A DNA stretch of 64,000 nucleotides, from assembly GCF_023101765.2 (NCBI RefSeq), contig NC_064234.1:1488001-1552000 (forward strand). Reading direction: 5' to 3'. This DNA comes from Spodoptera frugiperda (taxonomy: Eukaryota > Arthropoda > Insecta > Lepidoptera > Noctuidae). Below the pieces are notes generated by a model. The model was not told where the DNA came from. It did not search any database and saw only the letters and a list, made by a program, of their open reading frames with translations. The position numbers were made by a program, and so were the translations under genes. Shown here in pieces: positions 50,001 to 62,400 of this stretch. Position 1 is the first letter of the stretch. Each line of letters starts with the position of its first letter.

Positions 50001-51770
50001 TCTCAGACAATTTGAAGAATTCCCATAGCACCCTGTATCATAAGGTCGGTGGCGTGCGCCGGCGCCGACTCCTCTAATAAATAATAGTCGCATTCCATTC
50101 CCTCGCCCTGGAAGGGCTCACCTCGCGATGTGCGCGCGCACCTGCCGCACACCACTTTCCTTTTTCATTTGCCAAATGCTTTCGCTACTCCGTGATTTTG
50201 AATTAATGTTATTGAAAAATGGCTTAAATTATGGCAGTGCATTCCTCTGAGTATGTATGACTAAGGTGATCAATGATCGTGTCTACGACTTAATTACTGT
50301 TTGATCGACGATCGTCAAGAGGAGTATGACGTAAAAGTATTTGCGTATTAGTATTAACACTTTTATTCTTGTTTATCAAACGTTCATTGAAAACACATGT
50401 GCATGTGAACATTGACGTTGTAAACAGATCTTTATGAAGAATCCTTTGATGGAAAAATATTATGAATGAATACTTTAAACTGTTTTCCAGAATGTTCTTA
50501 AGATTGTCAGATGTTTCATTTGTACAACGAAAGTCGTCCACCGTGAAATGCCAAGGGCAACGTATTCAGAAGTGTAGGGGAGCATCTGCCACCATTAGGG
50601 CGACCAGGGACCGTGTCGAACTGCTGGCGTGGAACCTCGGCTAAGGGCGTGCGCGTACGCAGGCCTCGTGAGAATATCGTTACGTGTAATGTCTATGTTT
50701 TCATTATCGATACAATCTGTATGTTCTTCGCACAGTAAAAATATCCATAGAAATTCTCTGTTTTTCTTTACTTATCCGTAATAATCTTTTCCGCGCTGTC
50801 AGTTTAGAATTTATTTTCTATAATTATGTGCCTAGGACTGGTGTGTGAGGAAAATTCCATGCCTATTTAGTGCATTATTCTAACTTGTCTTAGTAACATA
50901 CGAATGTAATATAGTAAGCGATTAGCGACGTGTAAAATCCAAGTTTATTTCTTTATTGTGTGTGACAAATTTCAATGAAAATACGTCGATATTCGCGGAA
51001 AATGAACTTAACCTAACCTTACTAAGGAGTGTTAGCAGTTGACATTTAAGTTTGAACAAGTAATTTTATGACCACTTATGACCATTAATTACTACCTCAA
51101 CGAAGCTTTTGTTATTAACTTTAAATATATTCCACATTGTAGTTTGTGCTACTTCCATCATAAGACACTTTCTACTTGACAGTTGACACTAACTCATAAT
51201 AAACTTAAATCCAGGTTTATTCTGATGTATTGCTGTCCTTTATGGTCCCATTGTCTGGTTGACGTTCAATCTTGTGGTTAACTCCAATAGTACCTACCTT
51301 ACCTTCATATAAATTATACTGTGAGTGTTTATTATGATCAAACTAGTTTCATTGTCTATGTGAAATATAGTTTTACCAAATATTTTACCTATGGAAGAAA
51401 GGGTTTAACGCATGTACTGTCCTTTTTCAGAAATATAAACCGACTAGTATCTCTTATCCCCTTATATTTAGTTGCTTTGGGCGTCATGCTAACTATTTTT
51501 AAAGTCTATATTCTGAAGGATCGTTTACTTTATGTAGCTTTCATGTCTCTAGGGAAATGCAGGGTTGGTTTACACGCATGAAAGTTACCAAAGAAATTGT
51601 AGGAAGGTAGGGGAGGCTCAGGAAACGATCGTCGTTCCCTCTCCTGAATAGAGGGGACAGGACAGGTAAACATATTGCTCTCGGCTTCTTTGCTTCATAA
51701 TTTATTTATAGGGAGTCTTGGATTTCAGTTTTGGGTTTCTTGACCTCTCTGGTTTTGTGATATTTTTATT
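47080..51770. other. Intronic or intergenic sequence with two GC-rich motif copies
   Basis: No gene recognised. GGCGCCGGCGCA occurs at 49585-49596 and, on the minus strand, at 50055-50066, each inside a small GC-rich patch. Confidence 0.4.
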
Positions 51771-51995
51771 ACTAACTGATGCCCGCAGCTTCGCTGTCAG
51801 CGTCGATTACGGACTTTGTGACTTTATTTTCAATTTTTTTTTATTTTCTAAAATTTATAAAAACAGCCAAGTTGCTCCTTAGTACATTCGTTACCTGCCA
51901 ATAAAAGTCCCATCAAAATCGGTCCAGCCATTTCAGAGATTAGATGAAACAAACGTATGCATAGATAAAAATATTCATATGCATGTGGCAAAAAT
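51771..51995 (-). mobile_element. Decayed minus-strand Helitron-like or LINE-tail repeat
   Basis: 'actaactgatgcccgcagc' then 'ttcgctgtcagcg' resembles the reverse complement of the Helitron-type 3' end seen at 20488. Further on, 'aaaatcggtccagccattt' and 'gaaacaaacg' follow the usual order of such lepidopteran repeats. The far end is lost. A LINE tail sharing these words is the alternative. Confidence 0.5.
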
Positions 51996-53640
51996 ATAGG
52001 TATAAATATTACAATCAGACACTCCACTCAATTTTATTTATTAGTCTGGATTTACTCAGTATTTCTTGCTTCAAAGGTCGCCAGTGCTTCACAATAATTA
52101 TCATGAACAATATGTAATGATATGAATGTTTCTTATCAGTAGAGACTTGCATATCATTGCGTTAAGGAATTTTAATACTTCGCTAATAGTACTAAGTATA
52201 TGTGCATATTATTTTGTCAACGTCATTCTGTTTGTTTAACATCTGCAGTGTTGCTTCTGCATGTTTAATTATTCTTTCATTATCTTGTAGATAAAGCGTT
52301 AATTGCTGTTAGAGACGTATATTACAAGTCTTCTCTAAAGTACTATGATAAAATCAATTACTGTTCGTTAGTCCCGCTAAAACTCGAGAACACATGGACT
52401 GATTCGGTTAAGTTTGGTCTTGAATTATTTGTGGAAGTCCAGGGAAGGTTTAAAGGTAAGAACAAAATGTTAGAGGCGGTCGGTTTGCCGGGTCAAAAGT
52501 TGCATAGCCAAATAATTGCAGCTGCTTTAGATTAAAGGTAGACTTAAAATAATAGTAAAGGCAAATACAGAAACGTAGCTACAACAAACCTTTATAAATA
52601 TCCAATAGACTAGACAAGACGTCTGCAATAAATATCATAATAAATAATTAGCACATTGTAGTAACTAATAACTGATTGATAAGCAACATAAACAATCTCA
52701 CGTGCGAATAGATCATGTAATCAACGACAGGTCTGGAAATATTCTAGGTTTATCAGCAGTAATAGTAATGAACAGTTTAGGAGCAAAGGTTTTATAAACT
52801 ATGTAATGTAGTATCCAACTGATTGTATTCATTTTATCTAAGACTTGTACGGAAGTTAGGCCATTACCTAGATTGTTCTCCATTACATTCTAATTCTGTT
52901 GTATGTAATACATATAAATTTGCTGATGATGATGAAATACTTCAATAGAATAATCGTCAAATCGAATCCAAAAATAAGCCCAAAATATGTAAAAAGAAAA
53001 TAGCAACATTTTCCCACCGCCTCGGGACTACCCGTTAAAGGACAAAAGAGGTAACATTTACTTTCATATCAGCATCGTAGTTAGCTGCGGCATTAATTAG
53101 CTGCATTCAATATGCACGGCGGCTAGCCGGGCTCGTGCCGGAAGACCGGCTTCCGTCGCCCTCGGCGCCCTGGGACTTTCCAACGGGATTCGAAGCTGCT
53201 AAGGAATAAAACTATCTGTATCTGTATTATATTCAGTTTCACGGTTATGGTAGGTTAGTTAGAACGTAAACTATATCACCTAAACCATAAAAGTACAAGG
53301 TTTCTTTGAACATCCTATCAGCACTATTTTAACTACTCTAAAATATTTTAACTAAAAAACTATACATGAAAACCTCGCCCTAAATGATAAAACGTGTACA
53401 TGCAATGTTATTACTAGGTATCGGAAAAACAGACAATTACCTTGCCAGCCACCGTTCCTGTCCACAAAAGGCTCAAACAAACAGATAAGCAGTAAGGAGC
53501 GTACTGCGCACACGCAAATGGCGTACGTCGTTATCTAAACGCGCCAATCGTTTACACACAGTTAGAGGACGCAATTATCACCTTCCATACACCTGTTCCA
53601 TGTATGCTAATGACCACAGTAAATCACTATCGATAGACTA
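51996..53640. other. Intronic or intergenic sequence, nothing recognised
   Basis: AT-rich apart from a small GC-rich patch at about 53110-53175. Confidence 0.4.
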
Positions 53641-56600
53641 GATAGCTCGGATTATATCTCGGATGGTCACGCGCATACCATTTTCAGTAAGCCGCCTATG
53701 TGGGGCCCAATTACTGAGGACCAAACGACACTTTTCATGTTCAGCTGAGCCCTTTTCAAACCTTAGATGGTCCCCGTCTAAGCACATCCCGATCGTAACC
53801 ACATATCAGTTGGTTAAGGAATTTGAAACGACAGTGTCGAAACAACGGAATGTCGAGGGCCCTGCACCAAATAAACTTGACTTCTCTATATATGGATTTT
53901 CAACTAAGTTTTGCAATGAATGCGTGTTTGTTCTTCGTAGAGACAGGACAAAAAAACTGGTTACATTCATTCAATGTTCGTTGCAATTGTTAATCCGAAG
54001 CGATGAAGAGATGTCTCATCTTAATACGCATTTGCGAATTAATCTTGCATCTGTCACCAGCGAAGGTCGTCCACTTAAGGAGTTGGTTAATTAAACCTAG
54101 CCCGATGTCGTCGTAAGAGTCGATTTCCTCGTTAAACGATTTGATTTACGCATCGTGGGAATCCTTGGTGAATGAGGTGTTAAACCGTGACCTTACGCAA
54201 AAGGCGTCGCTCGCTGATTCACCAATAATTTCATTGCTTTGTTTTTATACAATAGATGTGACCATATGCGGGCGGCTGCGGGCGATGCTTTGTTTGGGCA
54301 ATCAGTCAACGACCAGCTTCGCAGTTTCCCGACACATTCCTTTGGTGCTCGTCACCGGGAAGATTCACGCAAGCGATATGCAAAGCCCGCCGTTAGGAGC
54401 ACGCCCTCGAGCCGCGCCTCAACTCAATTGGAGCGATTTTTTCCGCGATGATAGCGCACAACGCAACTTCTTTAGAGACCGCCGCTGGCCTGCAACAAAT
54501 ACGAATTCATTTATAAATGTCTTCTCGGGAATATCTGCTTCGGATGAATAAGTATCCGTAAAAATATTGTGCAATTATACATTTCAACGGAAAATTGATA
54601 ATGCTCTCGCAAACGGGCGCGCGATGCGTTAATTGGTTCGCAATCCGTACTTTAAACGAATTAATAGTTACTCGCAGACTCTTGTTCACCGCCATCTCAG
54701 TTATTTAATTTTTCGCTCAGTTAACATACGAGGAGTCGACGGCCGTTTTTTGTGTTTACAAATTAAGGTAATTACCGTAATACCCCTGTCACAACCTTTT
54801 AAGTTCAACGCACGCATTATGCGTTTCGGTACGGTTTTCGGCCTGGTAACGATTCTGATTCTTATTTCTTGGAGATTAAGGTGTTAGCCGAATATTTTGG
54901 AATTTCGCGTGAAATATTGTTGTGGTTCGCCCTTGAACGTTCAGTTCCGGGCTATTTTAATGTCGTTTAAATTAAAATATGCAATAAATACCCTCTGAGC
55001 GATATAATTACGCGCAACGAAGTCGCAAATCACCACAGCGCGCTATGCTTTAATGGAATTAATCGATTTTATAAACACCCATTGTACACAGTCGTTATAA
55101 CTTTCTGTTAAAGTTTTTAGGAGGCTTTAAGTTCCTGTATTGGTAGAGAGTTCGGTATTTATTTCTTCATTTACGACTTCCTAAACTATGTACACCAATA
55201 AAATTACGGGCATTATGTGAGTTTATCTGAACGGAAACACGCTTCATATCGGCGCAGGAGACGTATTTATGACTGGTTATTCTAAGGTTGTTTGGAGTTC
55301 CCATCGCGACTCGTAGCGTTCAAACAACGCGCTGTATGTGATGGTGCGATCGCGTGTAATCTCCCATCTTACTGCGGAGACTATCTCGACGAGGAGACGC
55401 ATATATCTGATACAACCACGCTTCCCCTTTACATGGGTAATAATCTTTTATGCGATGAGATGAAGTTATTTACCCGTCAATTGGTCCATCGACATCAGAT
55501 ATTGACCGCTGGCGGCTCTCAGTCGCCATTTTGTAAGTTTAAAAATTAATGTTTTGCATATGATCAATTTTACAGCAGAAGGTCACTTTGATGTTGCGTC
55601 GGTACTTGTATGCGAACATTGTATTCATACTTTAGTAGAATTTACTAGTCGTACAACGATATCAGATATTCAAATGTGACGTCAACATCATTGCGTAAAT
55701 ATCTTGATTTTGTCCAACGCATGTCATGGGCGAGGGTCATGGCATATAACATCCAAGTTCAGATTCCAATGTCGTGTTGCCGCCTGGCTACACTGTGGAT
55801 CAAGTCAATTTCGGAGCGTCAGCCGGTCGCGATCATGTCGTAATGCGATTACAATGATGCCTGATTCGCAAATTGGCAGTGACCCAGTTCGGGTACCGGT
55901 GGGCGGATCGGAGGTCCACTGGCTCTCGAATGCGTTCCTTTTTGACGCAGAAAGTACCACACGTTTGCCAAATAGAACGATTTGAATACTGTCAGGTAAT
56001 TATGTGACAACTAAATGCTCTCGTTTCGCTTGACGCGATTTAACTGTCCCGTTACATCGTTTGTGTCTTGTGATTGAATTTCTTCCGTACCGTTTTTCGA
56101 TTATTTTGTTTCGGTGCGTAATGCCAGGTTGTGCAACTGAATCGGCGTGTAATTGTGGGGAGGTCATTGTTTGTAACGGAACGGGCACGGGTGCACCGCG
56201 CGTGGTGTGAGATGAATTCCATTAGTCTGGGTGAAGTGTGCGCTGCTGCCATAGGTCGTTTACACCGCCGCCGCCGGCCAACAGCGCGCGACGCAACGAA
56301 CCGATCCATTTAAACCAAACCGCAACCCATAAAGTCATTCTCCTCTATTGTTAGCAACCGATTGGTCTCTATTCCAACATTGCACAAGTGATCACCTTGA
56401 CCCAACACACCTTAGTTGTGATGTTTATAAAACGTAGGAGACGCTCATTATGTTTCTTTGAAATGTGCCCTCATTTTAGGTCCCCTTCACAATAATTAAC
56501 ATCGCTTCAACCGAATCGTGCACGCAGATGCGCTCGAGACAAATAAAAGCTGAGAAGTGTTGTTCGCTGCAACGAGGCGATGATTAATCAAGGATGTAAT

Positions 56601-59400
56601 ATGAACTGCTCGGCTTAATGATTTGTTTGTATTCTGGTCGTGCATTGTCGTTCGTCATTTCGCCAGGCTTTTCCTAGAAAGCGAAGTGTCCTATTTGGTG
56701 CTAGGAACCCCGACCACCACCGGATACGACAGCCACGTCATACTAACTGTTGATTTTCACTTTTATAATGCAACACAACGATGAAATGGAACTTATTGTT
56801 TACACGATGCACCATGCACGACAAGTAGGCAGGGAGAATGATACAATATTGTCGTCTGTTCTAATTGAGGTGGGGTGATAACATGGACAATAAATTAGGC
56901 GTGGAGTAATATAATTATCTTATCACTGTATAGTTAGACAATGCGCCCGCTGAGATGCGCGAGCGCACGGCGCGTTATCGCGACCACCCGCCGCCACCGG
57001 GAACCGACGTCGATACAACATTATTATGGGAACATGAATCAGCGAACACCGGTCAAACACACGAGGTGCAACGCTGCACTTCTTAGAACAAGCGGACCCT
57101 GCACACCGTGTGATCGAACTCATAAAAATTGCTAGTCAGGGAACGGTCTTACCTTCTTAAGCGACGCTAGCTAGCAAGAATCTTGTCTTCACAAAAGTGC
57201 ACAGAGTAACAGCGCCTTCGATGCCTTCCATGAAGTCGTTAACGACTCGGGCGACACCTAGTCTAATAGTTGCTTCGTGTAAGTTACTATGCAAACTTCT
57301 GCGCGACTGAGACTACTTCTCATTCAAATACTACGCTCATGTATGTCATGTGAAATCCAGAGTTCCGATAGGTTTGTTGATTGTGGATGTTATGTATTAC
57401 CACAGTGTTATAGTCCTGATAAGAATGTCTCATTATGAGAAACTCTCGTTTGTTACCAATAAAATAATATCTGTAGGTATGTTGATCACGATCCTAAGAA
57501 CTAGCTCTTATCTGGAGCGTAATAAATTGGTGCTACTGATCGCGATCGGAGTGCGGTCAGGCGCCTGATTAATGAGATAACATTTTTTAATTAACGATCG
57601 TGGTGCAGCGTGGAATTATTGGTCCGATGAGGGCACCGCGAGTGTAAGCACACGCTTCGACAGCGCACATAGCTATCGCTGGCGTGACGTTCAGCTAAAT
57701 TATAAGCTTGGGCTGAAGAGTTAATTGTGTGTTTACTATGTTTACCATCGACATTAGGTATTCTTCGTTCGATAATCGCTGCAGGCCGGCCGTGTCGTGA
57801 TCTAAAGTTTTCCCGCGTTATGCAACCAGCCTTTGTTGCGTTTGCTTCACATGCCTTGTACACGAAGCTGCACTAAGTACGTACTTCGATATGTATCGGT
57901 TTCGGATGCTAACATCTCGACATTGTTAATTTTGCTATAGGTTGAACACGTATCGTTTGCGACATCTCCATCACGATTGTTGACGTAATATCAGTTACCA
58001 CGCTCCGATGACACATTATGTTTTGCGTGTTTCGCAGCGTTTCTTGCTGTTGCTTGAGAATGACGCAGTTTGTCGTAGTTTTAGTAATAGTATTTGTGTT
58101 TAAATTTGAAGCGTGTAATTATTATGCTATGTATACAATATCGTGACCTCGTGCTGGGCATCGTTACCCTCACCTAATGTCAGCTCGTCAGCGCGCATTC
58201 AATCTCCACAATCCGCGAGTGAAAAGCCGACACGAGAACTGTATTCGCTTGACCTGGACCCTCGTTGTAAACGGCGACAGCGAAACACGACCATTGTTAA
58301 GTTACGAGCAGAAATTCCATACGGCTTTTTGCTCGGCACTTATCAATTGGGCCTCTACTATTGACGTGGCGGGTGTGAACTTCGTTAGCGAACTATTGAC
58401 TGAACTTGCTAGTCGCATACGGTGATATTTCACATTGTTGCGGGTTAACTGTCTTAAGAATGTATTGCTTTATTTAAGTCTATTGCCGCGATGACGCTAG
58501 TGTTAGTATTAAAAGTCACATGCTGTATTCGCATATTGAGTCTACAGTGATTAGCAAATAAGTCTTTGCAACATAATATGCAAATGCTGTATAATTATTG
58601 GATCTTTGAGCTTTACTAGAAGGAGGAGAAATCCGTACCCTGAGTTAGACGGGATATATGCGTACCCAAGTATTGCATAGAGGAGAATGACCGACTTATT
58701 TTCTTATTATTATCGACATTAACTGTTATCTAATCACAAAAACGTGACACGCATTTAGAAACAAACTATGATGATTGCGACATAGTAAATTACGGATTGA
58801 TAGAATCAATGTTCGATTAAAAAGCCCACCTTGAACCGTTTATGCCGTTTTGCGTCCGATTGTTGCACAACTGCACCTTTTTGTGCGGTACGCGCGGGCT
58901 ACCGATTCGTTTCATACCTACCTAATTCAATTACAGAAACATATGTAAATGTCATAGTTCTAATGAAACTATTGCGCGTCTCTACGTTTGCGCAAACCAA
59001 GTGATCTGTCTCTCCAGTCTCGGGTTTGTTCTTAAGCAATTGTTACGTTCACCTCGCAATTATATTGGATTATGGTGTTGTAGTAATAAAAAACAATAAA
59101 CAACCACGTTTTGGATTACTTTGTAATTTATGATTGTATGAAAACATTTATCATGCCGATAATATCTGATGTTAGGCCACGAATGTGTTGCAAATGTTGC
59201 AATGTATCCGTAGTGTTTAATGTCTCTATCATTATTTCAGTTTTCGGGGCATGCTTTTAAGTTTAGGAAGAGTGTTGATGTTTTCCACATCAATGCAATT
59301 ATTTTTTTGGTTTATCTGTAAATAAAGAACTGTTAAAAGATTAATGGTTGATACTGGAAGTCTATCAGTTCTACTGCCTTGGTAACATTGAACTTAATGT
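53641..59400. other. Stretch with many long but unassigned open frames
   Basis: Includes frames of 143 codons (53663-54094) and 136 codons (54141-54551) on the + strand, plus several of 80-90 codons. Their residue mix is scrambled and none matches a family I know. GC content is higher than in the neighbouring DNA, which lowers stop frequency. I treat them as chance, with the first two worth a search. Confidence 0.35.
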
Positions 59401-59401
59401 G

Positions 59402-59425
59402 TTATTTTTCTCATTCCAGGTAAGT
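59402..59425 (+). promoter_or_regulatory. Candidate recursive splice site 3 (best match)
   Basis: TTATTTTTCTCATTCCAG|GTAAGT, junction 59419/59420: a strong pyrimidine tract, CAG and a perfect donor with no exon between. It lies 19.8 kb after candidate site 2. This is the textbook form of a recursive splice site described from long Drosophila introns. Confidence 0.5.
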
Positions 59426-62400
59426 GTGGTGTTGTGGAAGCTCCAGGCGTGCGTCTACTCGGTATGTGGCAGCCGTTATGAGTGTCAGTAAAACATGGTC
59501 CCTCGTTAGGCATGCACGGAGGGCGCACGGTTCGTGCCCGCATCAATATGCGCCCGCGCACCTCACGGACACGATTTGACGAATGAATCACACCATTTTC
59601 TTCGTAGTCGACTTGTCCACGTGACGTCACGATTTCGGTGTCGCACGCGCACCACGAAATAAAATTACAATAATTATACATTTCCGCTTGCATAGCTGTC
59701 GTAATCTCGCGGGTGGAAGCTTTGTGGGTAACGTTGGATGACTTAATACATTATGTAAGACAAATTGTATTTGTTTTATTATTAAAATCATAACGACTTT
59801 GTGCAAAGGTAAACCACAAGTTATGATTTTGATCAGTCTTTCATCAAAATAAACTTACATCTATTTCCGCAGATTCCGTTCTAAGTATTTAATATTTGAA
59901 ATCAACTCATATCAGACGCATTGTTATATGACTTATACTCGTGCACTGTATATTCTTCACGTTTATCGTAGTACAATAAATAGCGTGCACGGATGATAAT
60001 AAACTCTAACGTATGGAAACATACATCATGTGTAGCGCATTCAATCGTCGGGCGAACGGGACAAAACTATCGTCGGAGCCTCGAGCTTTATGGCCAATCG
60101 GTCAAATGACGACGGGAACCTTTTAGTTCCTGCCATCTTTTACGACGAGAGTTCGCCATTGTGTCGCACTCATGCGCAACTCTCCATTCCCCGAGCACTA
60201 CGCGTACGCCAACAATAACCACTTGAAAACCAAATATTTTCGTCACAGGAATTGCAAATGTCAAGGTGAGATTACAATATTATATAGCCATTTCTGGAAT
60301 GCGATCCAGAACAGTGAAGCATTAAACGCGTGGCTGGCTGATAGCATCCTTCGATGGCATAGCGGATATGCTCCGCATCGGATCGGACCGGCTCCCATTT
60401 CCATCATTATGCTTACCACGCCTTTATCTTGCGCGAGCATCGGACATATATCGGTGAAAAACGGCCCGCAAGAGCCGACGCGAAATTGAGATGGCGTAGC
60501 GGTCCCACCGCAGGGCAGGCCCGCAAGTGGGTCGCGCGATTACAGCGTTTTCTCAATGTTATTAGCTGTCGACAAAGACCGTGGTTTGCGGTGATCGCAC
60601 CACCGAGCCCTCCACTTCACACTTTGTCATGGAGCGCGCCGAGCAATTGAGACAACGGTGTTTCTAGCGATATTCACGTTACACATCCGCGGTTGTCGTT
60701 CACATTTGAAACGGACACTCGTAACTCGATACAGTGTTCCGAGCAACTCTCTCCTTTTACCGCACAGATAGAAATGCAGAGCGGAACGTTTCCTGGTGTG
60801 TCCCGGTGAGTCCGTGCCGGAGTTTTGTTTCTATTGTGTTCGGAGGCGCGTGTGTTGCTATTCCGTCGCTTTGTAGTTCAGAGGGCAATCGCCGTGATGG
60901 CGGCGACTGCTCACAATAGGAGCGAGAGTTGGCTCCCGTAAGTGCAGCTTCCGCAGATCACTATCGTGCTCTTGGACCTCCGACACATTCGCACGTAACT
61001 TCCGAGATACGTGGCCTCTCACTTGCTTACACATTTGCAAAACATTAAGCAAATACAACTAACAAACCGTTAATACAATTGAATGTAAAAACAACGTACG
61101 TTATTTTTAAACTTTGTACAAACTCATGCTCGACTCAAAGCAAGCAACTTGATATTTTTTGTCGCTTTACATGTCCTTGAAGAATGAGCACGAGTGTTAT
61201 GCACTTTACTTACCCTAAATTGTACTCGAATTCCTGAATATTGCATCATGCGGGTCATGACGTAACTTGGCAATTTTAGCTGCGGATATCGAAATGCCCA
61301 AAAGTATCTTCTGAAACATGTCGGTCATTTGCCGTCGATTTTGCGCCCTGCCATTAAGTTGTTTATACCTGGCTCATGCCTCCCCATGTATGGCTTGGTT
61401 CACAATAAAATCGGCTAACGAGCCACGTCTTTGTCGTGGGTGACCAGTACGACCACCTCGCAAGTTTTCGTTGGAAAACAACGGATGTCACGTTGAAGGC
61501 CGCGATAATGATCTTTGCCATATCCGCGGAGGTCGTCCGAATAATGCATTTGTTTTTGACAATTATATCACCCATCTACTTATAAACTGAAATCATAGTA
61601 ATTGCTCGCCACTTGCAGCCGCTAGTGTCTATAAGGACATTGGAAACGTTTAATATCTAGTTTCAAATATAGAAATACATACATATATTCATCTGGGTTA
61701 CCGCAAGATTCCGTGATATTTCAAGTCGGGAGCGCCTCGAGCGAGCTTGCATTGCATTAGAGCACGTCGACCACCCCGACAGGGATCAACTACCATAGGC
61801 TGAAAACTGAATAGCCATTTATAGTGTCTTCTTACTGACTCTAAAGCATCGTTAAACGCATTTCAAGATTGACATCTGCCATTTATAAGAGATCAGATGA
61901 TATAAACAGCAATCAATATATTTTTACGTCACCGTCACCGTTTGACAGCATAACTTTATGCCGCATGCCCCACTCTTGTTCGTGCTAAGAGGATGCTCTC
62001 TGCTGCATAAGGTATATAGATATAACTAAATCAATATTAAACAGTTTACATCATTTCGGTTTCATATTCTCTAACCAACACTCTCGAAATCTTGTGCGAA
62101 GTCCTTGAACAACTTGTCATTGTAACATGTACCTACTTACATGCGAAACTTCACATCACTTCACCAAAAATCTGCAAATATATTTTCGAGATAGCGTTAC
62201 CAACAAACGGTGCAAATTTCGGCGTCAATGAGTTCCGTTGGCCGAGCCTTGCGTCACAAAAATCTTTTCACCGAAAACAATAGTAGCCGCCAACCGGTGA
62301 TTACTTTAAGTGTCGGATATTTGCATGAGTTTGTCTGCCCGACCCCCTAACCGAGGGTATTGTTCACTACCGTTTGAATGGTTGATAATAACTGAGCCTT

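Noticed and set aside
51650..51672. Recursive splice site at CAG|GTAAAC near 51667
   Set aside because: The preceding sequence is purine-rich, so it lacks an acceptor pyrimidine tract.
53663..54551. Two long open frames (143 and 136 codons) as a gene
   Set aside because: No family resemblance, no splice or promoter evidence, and GC-raised composition makes long chance frames likely.
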